A stretch of 64,000 nucleotides of DNA from Chitinophagales bacterium. GTDB taxonomy: Bacteria; Bacteroidota; Bacteroidia; Chitinophagales; Chitinophagaceae. Shown here one piece after another: positions 1-8,834 of the stretch. The DNA is taken from NCBI GenBank assembly GCA_017303455.1, contig JAFLBM010000004.1, positions 62,001 to 126,000 of the forward strand. Reading direction: 5' to 3'. A program made the translations under genes and the position numbers. Every line of letters starts with the position of its first letter. Positions within the stretch are counted from its first letter, which is position 1. Below the pieces are notes generated by a model. That model was given only the letters and a program-made list of their open reading frames with translations. It did no database searches and was not told the origin of the DNA.

Positions 1-190
1 TTCTTTCTTCGATAAAAAGCTGACCCGGAAATTTCGACTGTAAATCTTTTACGATCTGTGCTGTTCCATCCGGAGAGCCATCATCTATTACCAGTACATG
101 GAAATTTTCATTCAGGTTGAACACTGCATGAAGGATATTACTGATATTCTCCTTCTCGTTGTAGGTTGGTATGACTACTAATTTTTCCAA
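1..190 (-). CDS. Family 2 glycosyltransferase, polyprenol-phosphate mannose synthase-like (partial)
   Basis: The first 63 codons of a gene that runs off the left edge. The reading begins with EKLVVIPTYNEKENI and continues to VLVIDDGSPDGTA. These are the nucleotide-sugar binding strand and the first acidic motif (DDGSPDGT) of GT-A fold family 2 enzymes. The spacing and the DDGSPDGTA wording fit the dolichol/polyprenol monophosphate mannose synthase group, which loads a sugar onto a lipid carrier at the inner membrane face. The only start available is TTG at 190, because an in-frame stop lies 12 bases upstream. Membrane segments and the rest of the catalytic domain are outside the window, so the exact acceptor cannot be judged. 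Confidence 0.8.
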   Translation of the reverse strand, partial: MEKLVVIPTYNEKENISNILHAVFNLNENFHVLVIDDGSPDGTAQIVKDLQSKFPGQLFIEER

Positions 191-278
191 GATTGCCAGT
201 TACCTGTTTAAAGCTCAAATTTACAATAAACACCAAAAGAAGCCCTGTTAAAAATTATTAGCAGAAAAATTCTGCAGC

Positions 279-1046
279 TTAATTTTTCTTCAGCATCGTA
301 CGGGTATATATCTCTGTCAGTTTTTGCTTGGTGTGTTGAGGGAAATCGCCTTTCATCATCCAGTCATAATACTGGGGTTCGCTTTTCAACACATCTGCAA
401 CAGGGCGGCCTTTGAATTTCCCGAAATTGAATACTTCGGTACCGTTTTCCATGATAAAGCGGCGGGCAAAATCAACGATTACATCCTCGCCAATAGTTTT
501 GAGAATGGTATCGACATTATTTCCGAGTTCGGGGTAGCGTTCCAGTTGTGCTTCCAGTATTTCATGCGTGGCAGCAGCATCCACTTCAGCACCATGGGCT
601 CCTTCCAACGCTTTATTGCAGTAAAATTTATAGGCGGCTCCCAGCGTCCGGGGTTCCATTTTATGGAAAATATTCTGTACGTCCAGCAGTTTCCTGTTCT
701 TCATGTCAAAATCCACCTGCACCCTTAAGAACTCTTCCATCAGCAGGGGTATGTCAAAACGGTTGGAGTTATAGCCAGCCAGGTCGCAGCCATCCAGCAT
801 TTGCTTCAATTCGTGGGCTACCTGTTTAAAAGTAGGGGCATCTTTTACCATTTCATCTGTGATGCCATGTATTTCACTTGAAGCCTTAGGGATAGCCATT
901 TCAGGGTTCAGGAGTTTCCGCTTTATGCTTTTAGTGCCATCCGGTAGTATCTTCACAATAGCGATCTCAACGATACGGTCCAGGCCAAGGTTCACCCCGG
1001 TTGTCTCCAGGTCTATGAAAGCAAGCGGTTTTTTCAATTGTAACAT
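279..1046 (-). CDS. DEDDh 3'-5' exonuclease (DnaQ/epsilon-like)
   Basis: 255 residues. Residues 1-175 form an RNase T/DnaQ-type exonuclease domain: the ExoI motif is FIDLETTG (residues 10-17), the second acidic site lies in LAGYNSNRFDIPLL, and a late HGAEVDA segment carries the catalytic His and Asp of the DEDDh class. The C-terminal part has FGKFKGRPV followed by YYDWMMKGDFP, a short module seen after the exonuclease domain in many Bacteroidota homologues and resembling DUF3820. It could be a stand-alone proofreading or repair nuclease rather than the replicative epsilon subunit. It is transcribed away from the plus-strand lipoprotein and ytxJ pair, with a 240-base gap between them. Confidence 0.85.
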   Translation of the reverse strand: MLQLKKPLAFIDLETTGVNLGLDRIVEIAIVKILPDGTKSIKRKLLNPEMAIPKASSEIHGITDEMVKDAPTFKQVAHELKQMLDGCDLAGYNSNRFDIPLLMEEFLRVQVDFDMKNRKLLDVQNIFHKMEPRTLGAAYKFYCNKALEGAHGAEVDAAATHEILEAQLERYPELGNNVDTILKTIGEDVIVDFARRFIMENGTEVFNFGKFKGRPVADVLKSEPQYYDWMMKGDFPQHTKQKLTEIYTRTMLKKN

Positions 1047-1230
1047 CAGGTCAGTAATTTCTTTTCTGGTAAAATAGGGCGGTAAAGGTAAAGGAATAAG
1101 TGCTTTTTAGTGGAGAAATATTAATCCAGAATGCCCCGGCTCAGGTATAGATAACCAACCATTTAAGAGGAAACTCCTGCCGCAAAAAGACGCAATAGTC
1201 TTAAAAAAGGCAAAATCGGCATTCCTGCTA

Positions 1231-1238
1231 TATATTTG
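1231..1238 (+). promoter_or_regulatory. Bacteroidota -7 box TATATTTG upstream of the small lipoprotein gene
   Basis: TATATTTG matches the Bacteroidota -7 consensus TAnnTTTG exactly and lies 50 bases before the ATG at 1288. No clear TTTG -33 box is visible 19-21 bases upstream. The rest of the 1047-1287 gap shows no other recognisable feature. Confidence 0.5.
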
Positions 1239-1287
1239 CGTACTAATTACGGTCTCCTGTCGTTATAACAGCACAAAATATCCGACA

Positions 1288-1410
1288 ATGAAAAATAAGG
1301 TTTTAGCATCATTACTTTTAGTATCCCTGGTCTTTGCGATTTCATCCTGCTCCACTCAAAAATATGGTTGCCCCGGCAATCCGCAGGCTAATTTCAAATT
1401 CAAAGGCTGA
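1288..1410 (+). CDS. Small lipoprotein (40 aa)
   Basis: A 40-residue ORF from ATG at 1288. It starts MKNKVLASLLLVSLVFAISSC, so a charged n-region and a hydrophobic stretch end in a lipobox with Cys21. The mature part is only 20 residues (STQKYGCPGNPQANFKFKG), with a second Cys and many Gly/Pro/Asn residues. It lies 14 bases before ytxJ on the same strand and behind a TATATTTG box, which suggests a two-gene transcript. I know similar tiny CSTQKYGCPGNPQ-type lipoproteins next to YtxJ genes in Bacteroidota from memory only. Function unknown. Confidence 0.65.
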   Translation: MKNKVLASLLLVSLVFAISSCSTQKYGCPGNPQANFKFKG

Positions 1411-1424
1411 TTTTTTCCTCCATT

Positions 1425-1760
1425 ATGCATTGGACACACCTGACTACCGAAGATCAGTTGAATGATCTTATAGCTTCATCACACGATAAGCCCAAAGTGA
1501 TCTTTAAACACAGCACCCGCTGCAGCATCAGCCGCACGGCCCTGAACAGGGTTGAAAAGCTGAACAATGTGGAGGGAGTTGATTTTTATTTTCTTGATCT
1601 GCTGGTGCACCGCCCTGTTTCTAATAAAGTAGCAGAAGTATTTAACGTACACCATGAATCACCCCAGGTGTTACTGATAAAATCAGGAGAATGCGTGTAT
1701 GAGGAAAGCCACCTTGGTATCAGCACTGATGAGATACTGGAACAGGCCAAGGCTAATTAA
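1425..1760 (+). CDS. ytxJ: YtxJ-family bacillithiol-system redox protein
   Basis: 111 residues, the normal length for the monothiol-glutaredoxin-like YtxJ family (bacillithiol system redox-active protein). The diagnostic segment is IFKHSTRCSISRTAL around residues 26-40: the active-site Cys sits after the first strand, where a thioredoxin fold carries its CxxC, and the second Cys is replaced by Ser. SPQVLLIKSGE supplies the cis-Pro loop. The likely role is reduction of bacillithiol mixed disulfides in the cytoplasm. It follows the small lipoprotein closely and overlaps the end of the convergent cyclase gene by four bases. Confidence 0.85.
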   Translation: MHWTHLTTEDQLNDLIASSHDKPKVIFKHSTRCSISRTALNRVEKLNNVEGVDFYFLDLLVHRPVSNKVAEVFNVHHESPQVLLIKSGECVYEESHLGISTDEILEQAKAN

Positions 1761-2959
1761 CCGGTTGTCTTTTTCCTGCTGAAGAGCCCTCGCCTCTTTT
1801 TCATCTTTTCTTCCTGTTGTTTTTGGGAAAGGAATACGGAGTAAAGCTCCACTTCCTGTTGCTTCCCCTTTAACTGGAATGAGCCCAATGTATCAACTTT
1901 AAGATATTTGGGCATTGTTACGTTTTCCACCACCCAGTCTGAAATAATAAAATCTGCATTAAGATCATGACATTTACCCAGCATCCGGGCGGTGGTATTC
2001 AGCACATCCCCATGATAAGCGATCTCTGATTTATACTTGCCCACTTCTGAGACGACAATATAACCACCATGTAAAGCACCTTTGAATTCCGGAACTCTTC
2101 CATACCGCTCCATATACTGGTCTTTGAACCGGTTGATCTGTTTCTGGATAGCAAAAAAACAACGTATGCACAGGGCAAACTTCAAACCTTTCTTCAGCGG
2201 CCAGGTAATAACGATCTCATCCCCCACATACTGGTACACCCTGCCAAGATACCGGGCTATCGGTTCACTGATATCATAATAATAATCCTGCAGGAAATGG
2301 CTGTATTCCAGTTCTCCCATCTCTTCTGCAATATCAGTGGAATGATTAAGATCTATGAACAGAAACAACCGGTCCTCCTGTTTCACCTGGTGATATTTTC
2401 CAAATACGAGATTGAAGATGGCATCACGTCCGAGTTTCCGGTGCAGTTCATCCATAAAATTGGAAACAAGGGAAATGATGAGTGAGAGGCCCAGGAACTC
2501 AAACAGCTTTCTCGTGGCAAAAAAATCATGCAGACTGTGCGGAAAGATCGTTTCATAGGTATTAATATTCAGCCAGAGCACTATGTTCATGATCAAAAAA
2601 AACAGGATCATAAACCAGAAGGTAATCCGTAGTGTGCGGTAAAGCAGGTAGAACCAGAAGCCCGTTCGCCGGTGCTTTCGCCTGAATTCCATAGCCTGCG
2701 TTTCAAAAAAAGCGATAGCAAAGCCAACAGGGGTACTGGCAATGAGCGAAGTTAATAAGGCGATCCAATTCAGCCCATGCCTGGTAAATGCATAAAAAGC
2801 GAACAGTAGTACGGATAAATAAATAATGAAGACATTATTATTGGAAATGACCTTCCACGGCTTTAGCGGATCTACAGACCGGGACCCGGGACTAAAGGGG
2901 TTGAATATCCCCAGCCGCCGCCAATGCCCTTTTGAAGTTGTATTGGTTTCCCCTGCCAT
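1757..2959 (-). CDS. Membrane-bound adenylate/guanylate cyclase-like protein
   Basis: 400 residues from the ATG at 2959. A longer frame opens only at a TTG at 3016 and adds 19 weak residues, so ATG is preferred. The N-terminal half has several membrane segments (VFIIYLSVLLFAFYAF, WIALLTSLIAST, a long Trp/Phe-rich pair, and LGLSLIISLVSNF). The C-terminal half is a class III nucleotide cyclase domain with FLFIDLNHSTDIAEEMG, VYQYVGDEIVITW (second metal-binding Asp) and HGGYIVVSEVG. It would make cAMP or a related signal if active; some Bacteroidota members of this fold are degenerate, and substrate residues cannot be settled by eye. It is divergent from the histidine operon. Confidence 0.8.
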   Translation of the reverse strand: MAGETNTTSKGHWRRLGIFNPFSPGSRSVDPLKPWKVISNNNVFIIYLSVLLFAFYAFTRHGLNWIALLTSLIASTPVGFAIAFFETQAMEFRRKHRRTGFWFYLLYRTLRITFWFMILFFLIMNIVLWLNINTYETIFPHSLHDFFATRKLFEFLGLSLIISLVSNFMDELHRKLGRDAIFNLVFGKYHQVKQEDRLFLFIDLNHSTDIAEEMGELEYSHFLQDYYYDISEPIARYLGRVYQYVGDEIVITWPLKKGLKFALCIRCFFAIQKQINRFKDQYMERYGRVPEFKGALHGGYIVVSEVGKYKSEIAYHGDVLNTTARMLGKCHDLNADFIISDWVVENVTMPKYLKVDTLGSFQLKGKQQEVELYSVFLSQKQQEEKMKKRRGLFSRKKTTG

Positions 2960-3029
2960 TAGTTTTGGTCGTTGTCTCCTGCTAATGTAAAAATTAACAG
3001 GCAAATTACCCGGCAATTCAAATTATCCC

Positions 3030-3037
3030 TATTTTTG
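3030..3037 (+). promoter_or_regulatory. Histidine operon -7 box TATTTTTG
   Basis: TATTTTTG fits TAnnTTTG exactly and ends 10 bases before the leader-peptide ATG at 3048. Transcription would start only a few bases ahead of that ATG, giving a very short untranslated lead. No convincing TTTG -33 box is present at the usual spacing. Confidence 0.55.
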
Positions 3038-3047
3038 CCACTCATTT

Positions 3048-3095
3048 ATGAACAAACACACACATAATCATCATCATCACTTGCTACAGCAGTAG
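3048..3095 (+). CDS. hisL: Histidine operon leader peptide
   Basis: A 15-codon ORF reading MNKHTHNHHHHLLQQ then TAG. Six of fifteen residues are His (codons at 3057, 3063, 3069, 3072, 3075 and 3078), four of them in an unbroken run. This is far beyond chance and is the hallmark of a ribosome-mediated histidine attenuator. Its stop codon overlaps the 5' arm of the predicted antiterminator, so the position of a stalled or terminating ribosome decides which hairpin forms. It is 84 bases upstream of hisG and in the same direction. The name hisL follows enterobacterial usage. Confidence 0.9.
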   Translation: MNKHTHNHHHHLLQQ

Positions 3096-3157
3096 TAGGC
3101 CGTGAAGGTATTATGTGATAAACATAGTGAAGGGCTTACTCAAGGGTAAGCCCTTTT
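3094..3157 (+). promoter_or_regulatory. Transcription attenuator of the his operon
   Basis: Two exclusive structures can be drawn. The terminator pairs 3130-3139 (AAGGGCTTAC) with 3146-3155 (GTAAGCCCTT), loop 3140-3145, followed by TTATTTTA. The antiterminator pairs 3094-3101 (AGTAGGCC) with 3133-3140 (GGCTTACT), eight pairs with one G-U, which uses up the terminator's 5' arm. A ribosome stalled at the His codons (3057-3080) leaves 3094-3101 free, so antitermination wins. A ribosome that reaches the stop codon at 3093-3095 covers that arm, so the terminator forms. A small hairpin (TATGT/ACATA at 3112-3126) sits in between. Confidence 0.85.
3130..3157 (+). terminator. Attenuator terminator hairpin
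   Basis: A perfect 10-bp stem (AAGGGCTTAC/GTAAGCCCTT) with a 6-base loop and a following T-rich stretch, 23 bases before the hisG start. It is the termination arm of the histidine attenuator. Confidence 0.8.
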
Positions 3158-3179
3158 ATTTTACGCTAATTAAGTATGT

Positions 3180-4040
3180 ATGCAAACAACATTAAAGATC
3201 GCTGTTCAGAAATCAGGCCGCCTGTACGAAGGCTCTATGAAACTTCTGAAAGAATGCGGCATAGAAGTCAGTAATGGTAATAACCAGTTAAGGGTGCAGG
3301 CCGCAAATTTCCCCATTGAAGTTTTCTTTTTACGGGACGATGATATTCCCGAATATGTCCAGGATGCAGTAGCTGATATCGGCTTTGTAGGCGAAAACGT
3401 GGTGAAAGAAAGCCGGAAGGATGTGGATACCATTGAAAAGGCTGGTTTTGGAAAATGCCGTTTATCACTGGCCGTGCCCAAGAACGGTACTATGAAAACC
3501 GCAGCGGACCTGAATGGTAAAAAAATCGCCACCAGTTATCCCAATATTCTCAATGCATACCTGAAAGAGAAAAACATCAGCGCCTCTATTCATGAGATCA
3601 GTGGTTCGGTAGAGATCGCACCAAGGATCGGTTTGGCGGATGCTATCTGCGACCTGGTAAGCTCGGGCAGTACGCTGTTCACCAATGAGCTGAAAGAGAT
3701 CGAAACCATTCTTTCTTCGGAAGCGGTACTGATCAGTAATAAGAATTTATCCGCTGATAAAAAGATCATCCTGGAAAGCCTGTTGTTCCGGATACGGTCA
3801 GTAAAAAAAGCCAAGAATAATAAATATGTATTACTGAATGCACCGAACGATAAAGTGAAAACCATCTGCGAATTATTACCGGGGATGAAGAGCCCTACCA
3901 TTTTACCATTAGCTGAATCTGGCTGGAGCTCTATCCATTCCGTTATTGCTGAAAGTGATTTCTGGAATGTAATTCAGCAACTGAAAGCAAACGGTGCACA
4001 AGGCATTCTTATCATCCCCATTGAAAAAATGATCATTTAA
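3180..4040 (+). CDS. hisG: ATP phosphoribosyltransferase (long form)
   Basis: 286 residues. This is the first enzyme of histidine synthesis, joining ATP and PRPP. The length and the C-terminal ACT-like domain (from about residue 210, ending in GAQGILIIPIEKMI) mark the long, hexameric, HisZ-independent form that is feedback-inhibited by histidine. The catalytic half shows IAVQKSGRLYEGS at the start and a PRPP-binding loop DAICDLVSSGSTL near residue 158. The ATG at 3180 follows the attenuator, so this gene is the direct target of leader control. The start of hisD is 9 bases after the stop. Confidence 0.97.
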   Translation: MQTTLKIAVQKSGRLYEGSMKLLKECGIEVSNGNNQLRVQAANFPIEVFFLRDDDIPEYVQDAVADIGFVGENVVKESRKDVDTIEKAGFGKCRLSLAVPKNGTMKTAADLNGKKIATSYPNILNAYLKEKNISASIHEISGSVEIAPRIGLADAICDLVSSGSTLFTNELKEIETILSSEAVLISNKNLSADKKIILESLLFRIRSVKKAKNNKYVLLNAPNDKVKTICELLPGMKSPTILPLAESGWSSIHSVIAESDFWNVIQQLKANGAQGILIIPIEKMII

Positions 4041-4049
4041 CTAACCGGC

Positions 4050-5324
4050 ATGCAAACCTATAACTATCCGGAAAAAGAACTTTGGCAGGAGATCAGTCTG
4101 CGGCCGGCATCGGATCACTCTTCGTTAGAAAAGAGTGTGAAAAAGATATTACAGAAAGTGAAAGAGAAGGGTGATAAAGCCGTAAAGAAGTTCACGAAAG
4201 AATTTGACGGCGTGACGATAAAAAAACTGGCTGTCACACAGAAAGAAATCACACAGGCAGCGAGCCTGCTTTCGCCTGAACTGAAACAGGCTGTTGAGCA
4301 GGCCAAAAAGAATATCGAAACATTTCACCTTTCGCAAAAAGAAGAGACCAGGAAAATCAAAACAATGCCGGGTGTTCTTTGCTGGAGGGAAACAAGAGGC
4401 ATAGAAAAAGTGGGATTATATATTCCGGGAGGCTCGGCGCCACTCTTCTCCACTGTATTGATGCTGGCGGTTCCTGCATCCATCGCCGGTTGCAAAGAGA
4501 TCGTTGTTTGCACACCTCCTTCCAAAGATGGAACTATAAACCCGGCGATCTTATATGCCGCTTCCATTTGCGGAGTTACTAAAATCTTCAAAGCAGGTGG
4601 TGTGCAGGCCATTGCTGCAATGGCTTATGGAACAGAAAGTATTCCTAAAGTATTCAAGATATTCGGGCCGGGCAACCAATATGTAACACTGGCGAAGCAG
4701 TTAATACAACAACAGGGAACAGCAATTGATATGCCTGCAGGCCCTTCGGAAGTGCTGGTGATCGCTGATGATTCAGCCATTCCCGGGTATGTGGCTGCTG
4801 ATCTTCTTTCACAGGCAGAACATGGACCCGATTCGCAGGTCATTCTTTTGACGACATCGAAAGACATTGTTTTAAAAGTAAAAACAGCTATCAGTGAACA
4901 GGTAATTGAACTGCCAAGAAAGGGTATAGCAGAAAAGGCATTACAGAACAGTAAAATTGTCTTGCTAAAAGATATAGATGAAGCGATTGAATTATCAAAC
5001 CTGTATGCACCCGAACACCTGATCCTTTCCTGCGAAAATGCCGAAGCTGTAGCGCAGCAGGTATTAACAGCCGGTTCGGTTTTCATTGGCAACTACTCGC
5101 CTGAAAGTGCAGGTGATTATGCCAGCGGCACCAACCATACTTTACCAACGAACGGCTACGCTGCCATGTACAGTGGTGTGTCGCTGGATAGTTTTGTAAA
5201 AAAGATCACTTACCAGCAATTAACAAAAGAAGGTTTACAACAGATAGCTGCTACTGTAATGACAATGGCTGCCGCCGAAGGGCTGGATGCACATAAAAAT
5301 GCCGTAGCAATACGTTTAAAGTAA
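4050..5324 (+). CDS. hisD: Histidinol dehydrogenase
   Basis: 424 residues, close to the usual 430. It catalyses the last two NAD-dependent oxidations from histidinol to histidine. Signature segments include IPGGSAPLFSTVLMLAVPA, IFGPGNQYVTLAKQL, DMPAGPSEVLVIAD and LLSQAEHGPDSQ, which carries the Zn-ligand region (Gln and His). The late NHTLPTNGYA segment carries the catalytic His. Second gene of the operon, with a 5-base gap before hisC. Confidence 0.97.
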   Translation: MQTYNYPEKELWQEISLRPASDHSSLEKSVKKILQKVKEKGDKAVKKFTKEFDGVTIKKLAVTQKEITQAASLLSPELKQAVEQAKKNIETFHLSQKEETRKIKTMPGVLCWRETRGIEKVGLYIPGGSAPLFSTVLMLAVPASIAGCKEIVVCTPPSKDGTINPAILYAASICGVTKIFKAGGVQAIAAMAYGTESIPKVFKIFGPGNQYVTLAKQLIQQQGTAIDMPAGPSEVLVIADDSAIPGYVAADLLSQAEHGPDSQVILLTTSKDIVLKVKTAISEQVIELPRKGIAEKALQNSKIVLLKDIDEAIELSNLYAPEHLILSCENAEAVAQQVLTAGSVFIGNYSPESAGDYASGTNHTLPTNGYAAMYSGVSLDSFVKKITYQQLTKEGLQQIAATVMTMAAAEGLDAHKNAVAIRLK

Positions 5325-5329
5325 TAAAA

Positions 5330-6382
5330 ATGAACTTCAACCTGGACAATTTAATAAGGGAGAATATAAAAAAGATGACCGCTTATTCATCGGCCCGGCA
5401 TGAATTCAGCGGCAATGCCCGTATTTTCCTTGATGCCAATGAAAATGCTTTTGGCTCACCGCTGGAAGAAGACTATAACCGGTACCCGGACCCTTTGCAG
5501 GTTTCCGTAAAAGAAAAGATCAGTAAGATAAAAGGGGTTCCGCCGGAAAATATCTTTTTAGGAAATGGAAGTGATGAAGCCATTGACCTCCTGTTCCGTA
5601 TTTTTTGTGAACCCGGAAAAGATAATGTGATCATCTTCCCTCCCACTTATGGCATGTATGAAGTATGTGCGGAGATGAATGATGTCAACTTGAAAAAAGT
5701 TCCTTTAACTACCGGTTATCAATTAGACCTCGGCAACATTGAAGAAGCAATCGATCCTTTTACCAAATTGATATTTATTTGTTCTCCCAATAACCCGACC
5801 GGCAACAGCATCAACCGGTCTGACATTGAAGTATTGCTGAATAATTTTGAAGGGCTTGTGGTAATTGACGAAGCCTATATCAACTATGCCAGGCAAAAAA
5901 CGTTTATTCCCGAATTAATGGAATATCCTAATCTCGTCATTCTTCAAACCTTATCCAAAGCATGGGGTCTGGCCGGCCTGCGGTTGGGAATGGCTTTCGC
6001 CAGTCAGCCGGTTATTGACCTGATGAACAAAGTAAAGTACCCTTACAATATCAATACAGCCACCCAGCAACTCGTTTCCACCGCATTAGATAATATTATC
6101 ACTGTGAATGACTGGATCCAGATCACCGTTGAGCAGCGGGAGTGGTTAAGAGAAGAGCTGACTCAATTGCCATTTACCCAGGCAGTATACCCGTCTGATG
6201 CTAATTTCCTGCTGGTAAAAATGGATGGTGCTAAGAAAATCTACGATTTCCTGGCTGCAACAGGAATCATTGTCCGTGACCGTTCCAAAATTATCCTCTG
6301 CGCTGACTGCCTCCGGATAACGATTGGCACACCCGAAGAAAATCAACTATTGACCGACGCTTTAAAAACATATAAGCCATGA
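5330..6382 (+). CDS. hisC: Histidinol-phosphate aminotransferase
   Basis: 350 residues, a fold-type I PLP enzyme that transfers the amino group from glutamate to imidazole-acetol phosphate. The PLP-lysine motif is [13 protein letters not shown]. The cofactor-facing SPNNPTG and VIDEAYINY segments precede it, and an early [13 protein letters not shown] binds the PLP phosphate. The stop codon overlaps the hisB start (ATGA at 6379-6382), which points to translational coupling. Confidence 0.95.
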   Translation: MNFNLDNLIRENIKKMTAYSSARHEFSGNARIFLDANENAFGSPLEEDYNRYPDPLQVSVKEKISKIKGVPPENIFLGNGSDEAIDLLFRIFCEPGKDNVIIFPPTYGMYEVCAEMNDVNLKKVPLTTGYQLDLGNIEEAIDPFTKLIFICSPNNPTGNSINRSDIEVLLNNFEGLVVIDEAYINYARQKTFIPELMEYPNLVILQTLSKAWGLAGLRLGMAFASQPVIDLMNKVKYPYNINTATQQLVSTALDNIITVNDWIQITVEQREWLREELTQLPFTQAVYPSDANFLLVKMDGAKKIYDFLAATGIIVRDRSKIILCADCLRITIGTPEENQLLTDALKTYKP

Positions 6383-7518
6383 AAAAGATCTTATTCATTG
6401 ACCGGGACGGAACCCTGATCAAAGAAGCACCTCCCACTTACCAGCTGGATTCTTTTGATAAACTGGAATTCTATCCCGGCATGTTCAGCTGGATGAGAAA
6501 AATTGCACAGGAGTTGGATTATGAATTAGTGATGGTCACTAACCAGGACGGACTGGGTACCGCTTCTTTCCCGGAAGACACATTCTGGCCGGTTCATAAT
6601 TTTGTTATGAAAAGTTTAGCCAATGAAGGCATTGAATTTTCGGCCGTTCATATTGACAGAACTTTTCCTGCTGATAATGCTCCCACCCGCAAGCCGGGTA
6701 TTGGAATGCTGACCCCTTATCTTCACAATAACAAGTATGATATAGCCGGTTCTTTTGTAATTGGTGATCGTATTACGGATGTTCAACTGGCAAAAAACCT
6801 GGGTTGTAAAGCCATCTGGTTAAAAGAGGACAGCTCATTGGGTGGCGCAGAAATTAAGGACGATGAAAAAACCTTGCAATCCGTCGTAGCTCTCGAGACC
6901 ACTGACTGGCAAAAAATTTACGAGTTGCTGAAATTAGGTCAGCGGCTGATCCGTCACCGGCGCAATACCAATGAGACAAAGATCAGTGTTGAATTAAACC
7001 TTGATGGCAGCGGCAGGACAGCCATAAAAACCGGTCTTCACTTCTTTGATCATATGCTGGACCAGTTAGGCCGTCATAGCGGTATTGATCTCACGGTTTC
7101 TGTTGACGGCGATCTTCAAATTGACGAGCACCATACAATTGAAGACACAGCCATTGCTTTGGGAGAAGCTTTCCTGGTTGCATTAGGAAATAAAAAAGGA
7201 ATCGGCCGCTATGGTTTCACCTTACCCATGGATGATTGCCTGGCACAGGTAGCCCTTGATTTTGGAGGCAGGGCCTGGCTGGTTTGGGATGCTTCTTTCA
7301 AAAGAGAGAAGATCGGCGATATGCCCACCGAGATGTTTTTCCATTTCTTTAAATCATTCGCCGATGCTTCTAAAAGCAACCTGAATATTAAAGTGGAAGG
7401 AGAAAACGAACATCATAAAATAGAATCAATTTTCAAGGCATTAGCGAAAACAATCAAAGCAGCTGTGAAAAGAGATGCAGAAAATATGCAATTACCAAGC
7501 ACTAAAGGCTCACTATAG
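6379..7518 (+). CDS. hisB: Bifunctional histidinol-phosphatase / imidazoleglycerol-phosphate dehydratase
   Basis: 379 residues with two domains. Residues 1-165 are a HAD phosphatase with the DxD motif FIDRDGTLI (Asp8, Asp10), a VTNQDG motif II and [10 protein letters not shown] motif IV; it removes phosphate from histidinol phosphate. From about residue 190 the dehydratase domain follows, with [13 protein letters not shown] and [16 protein letters not shown], the Mn-binding His/Glu motifs, and [14 protein letters not shown]. The fusion is the same type as in enterobacteria. hisH starts on the base after the stop. Confidence 0.96.
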   Translation: MKKILFIDRDGTLIKEAPPTYQLDSFDKLEFYPGMFSWMRKIAQELDYELVMVTNQDGLGTASFPEDTFWPVHNFVMKSLANEGIEFSAVHIDRTFPADNAPTRKPGIGMLTPYLHNNKYDIAGSFVIGDRITDVQLAKNLGCKAIWLKEDSSLGGAEIKDDEKTLQSVVALETTDWQKIYELLKLGQRLIRHRRNTNETKISVELNLDGSGRTAIKTGLHFFDHMLDQLGRHSGIDLTVSVDGDLQIDEHHTIEDTAIALGEAFLVALGNKKGIGRYGFTLPMDDCLAQVALDFGGRAWLVWDASFKREKIGDMPTEMFFHFFKSFADASKSNLNIKVEGENEHHKIESIFKALAKTIKAAVKRDAENMQLPSTKGSL

Positions 7519-8118
7519 ATGAACGTAGTTATCATTAAATATAACGCCGGTAATATCCAGTCTGTTCTTTTTGCATTAGAAAGGATCGGGATAAATGCAA
7601 CCGTAACAGATGACCCTTTACTGATTCAGGCAGCTGATAAAGTTATTTTCCCGGGTGTAGGCGAAGCCAGTACAGCTATGCGATATCTCAAAGAAAGAAA
7701 ACTGGACAAGCTGATCATTTCATTGCAACAGCCCGTTTTAGGTATTTGCCTGGGCATGCAATTACTTTGTGACTATTCAGAAGAGAATGACACTACCTGT
7801 CTCGGCGTGTTCGACAAGGTCTGGGTAAGAAAGTTCATACCGGAGGATTTATCAGTAAAAATTCCCCAGATCGGCTGGAATACTATATCCGGTTTAAAGA
7901 CAGGCTTGTTTTCTTCCATTGAAGAAAAAAGTTATTGCTATTTTGTTCATGGTTATTATGCCGGCACCAGTGATTATACAATTGCAACTACAGATTATAT
8001 ACAGCTTTATAGTTCTGCCCTGAAAAAAAATAATTTTTACGGCGTTCAGTTTCACCCGGAAAAAAGTGCTAAGGCCGGAGAACAACTACTCAAAAACTTT
8101 CTTAGTTTATCATTATGA
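7519..8118 (+). CDS. hisH: Imidazole glycerol phosphate synthase, glutaminase subunit
   Basis: 199 residues, a class I glutamine amidotransferase. The nucleophile Cys lies in LGICLGMQLLCDYS, and the partner His and Glu in VQFHPEKSAKAGEQLL near the C-terminus. It feeds ammonia to HisF for ring closure to imidazole-glycerol phosphate. The opening segment IIKYNAGNIQSV replaces the commoner DYGxGN wording. It overlaps hisA by four bases (ATGA). Confidence 0.95.
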   Translation: MNVVIIKYNAGNIQSVLFALERIGINATVTDDPLLIQAADKVIFPGVGEASTAMRYLKERKLDKLIISLQQPVLGICLGMQLLCDYSEENDTTCLGVFDKVWVRKFIPEDLSVKIPQIGWNTISGLKTGLFSSIEEKSYCYFVHGYYAGTSDYTIATTDYIQLYSSALKKNNFYGVQFHPEKSAKAGEQLLKNFLSLSL

Positions 8119-8831
8119 CGATCATACCTGCTATAGATATCATTGACGGAAAATGTGTACGGTTAACCAAAGGCGATTATAGCCTGCAAACGATCTACAA
8201 TGAAGATCCGCTGGAAGTTGCCAAACAATTTGAAGACGCCGGGTTAAAAAGATTACATCTTGTTGACCTGGATGGTGCCAGAGCAGGCGAAGTAAAGAAC
8301 TGGAATGTACTGGAAAAGATCGCATCGAAAACAAACCTGGTAATCGATTTCAGCGGGGGCATCAGTACACAGCAAAACCTGGAGATTACTTTTAATTCAG
8401 GGGCTGCTTATGCAGCTATTGGTAGTCTGGCGGTAAAAGATGAATTTACTTTCTCCGGCTGGCTACTGGCTTATGGGGCTGACCGTTTCATCATTGGTGC
8501 TGACGTTAAAAATGAACGGATAGTAATAAAGGGATGGACAGAAACCACCTCGTTATCAGTGTTTGACCTGGTAGAAACCTATAAAATAAAAGGAGTGAAA
8601 CAATTCTTCTGTACCGATGTCAATAAAGATGGTTTATTGCAGGGCCCTGCCACCGGTTTGTATAAAAAGATACTGAACCAGCATCCATCCATTGATCTCA
8701 TTGCCAGCGGAGGTGTTACTACGCTGGCCGAACTGGAAGAATTACGCCAGGCCGGTTGCGATGGAGCTATTATCGGCAAAGCCATTTATGAAAACAGGAT
8801 TTCCTTACATGATTTAAACCGTTTTCTTTAA
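8115..8831 (+). CDS. hisA: ProFAR isomerase
   Basis: 238 residues, a phosphate-binding TIM barrel. The N-terminal IPAIDIIDGKCVRL holds the catalytic Asp8, a second Asp lies in FCTDVNKDGLLQGP, and the phosphate loops are FSGGIS and ASGGVTT. It isomerises the ProFAR intermediate of the pathway. HisA and HisF are paralogous barrels and stand next to each other here. Confidence 0.95.
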   Translation: MTIIPAIDIIDGKCVRLTKGDYSLQTIYNEDPLEVAKQFEDAGLKRLHLVDLDGARAGEVKNWNVLEKIASKTNLVIDFSGGISTQQNLEITFNSGAAYAAIGSLAVKDEFTFSGWLLAYGADRFIIGADVKNERIVIKGWTETTSLSVFDLVETYKIKGVKQFFCTDVNKDGLLQGPATGLYKKILNQHPSIDLIASGGVTTLAELEELRQAGCDGAIIGKAIYENRISLHDLNRFL

Positions 8832-8834
8832 CTA

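Noticed and set aside
324..728. Plus-strand ORF opposite the exonuclease
   Set aside because: Shadow of the minus-strand exonuclease; composition is low-complexity and no motif is seen.
2960..3016. Longer cyclase reading frame opening at 3016
   Set aside because: It begins at a TTG, overlaps the AT-rich spacer by the his promoter and adds 19 residues with no domain; the ATG at 2959 is better.
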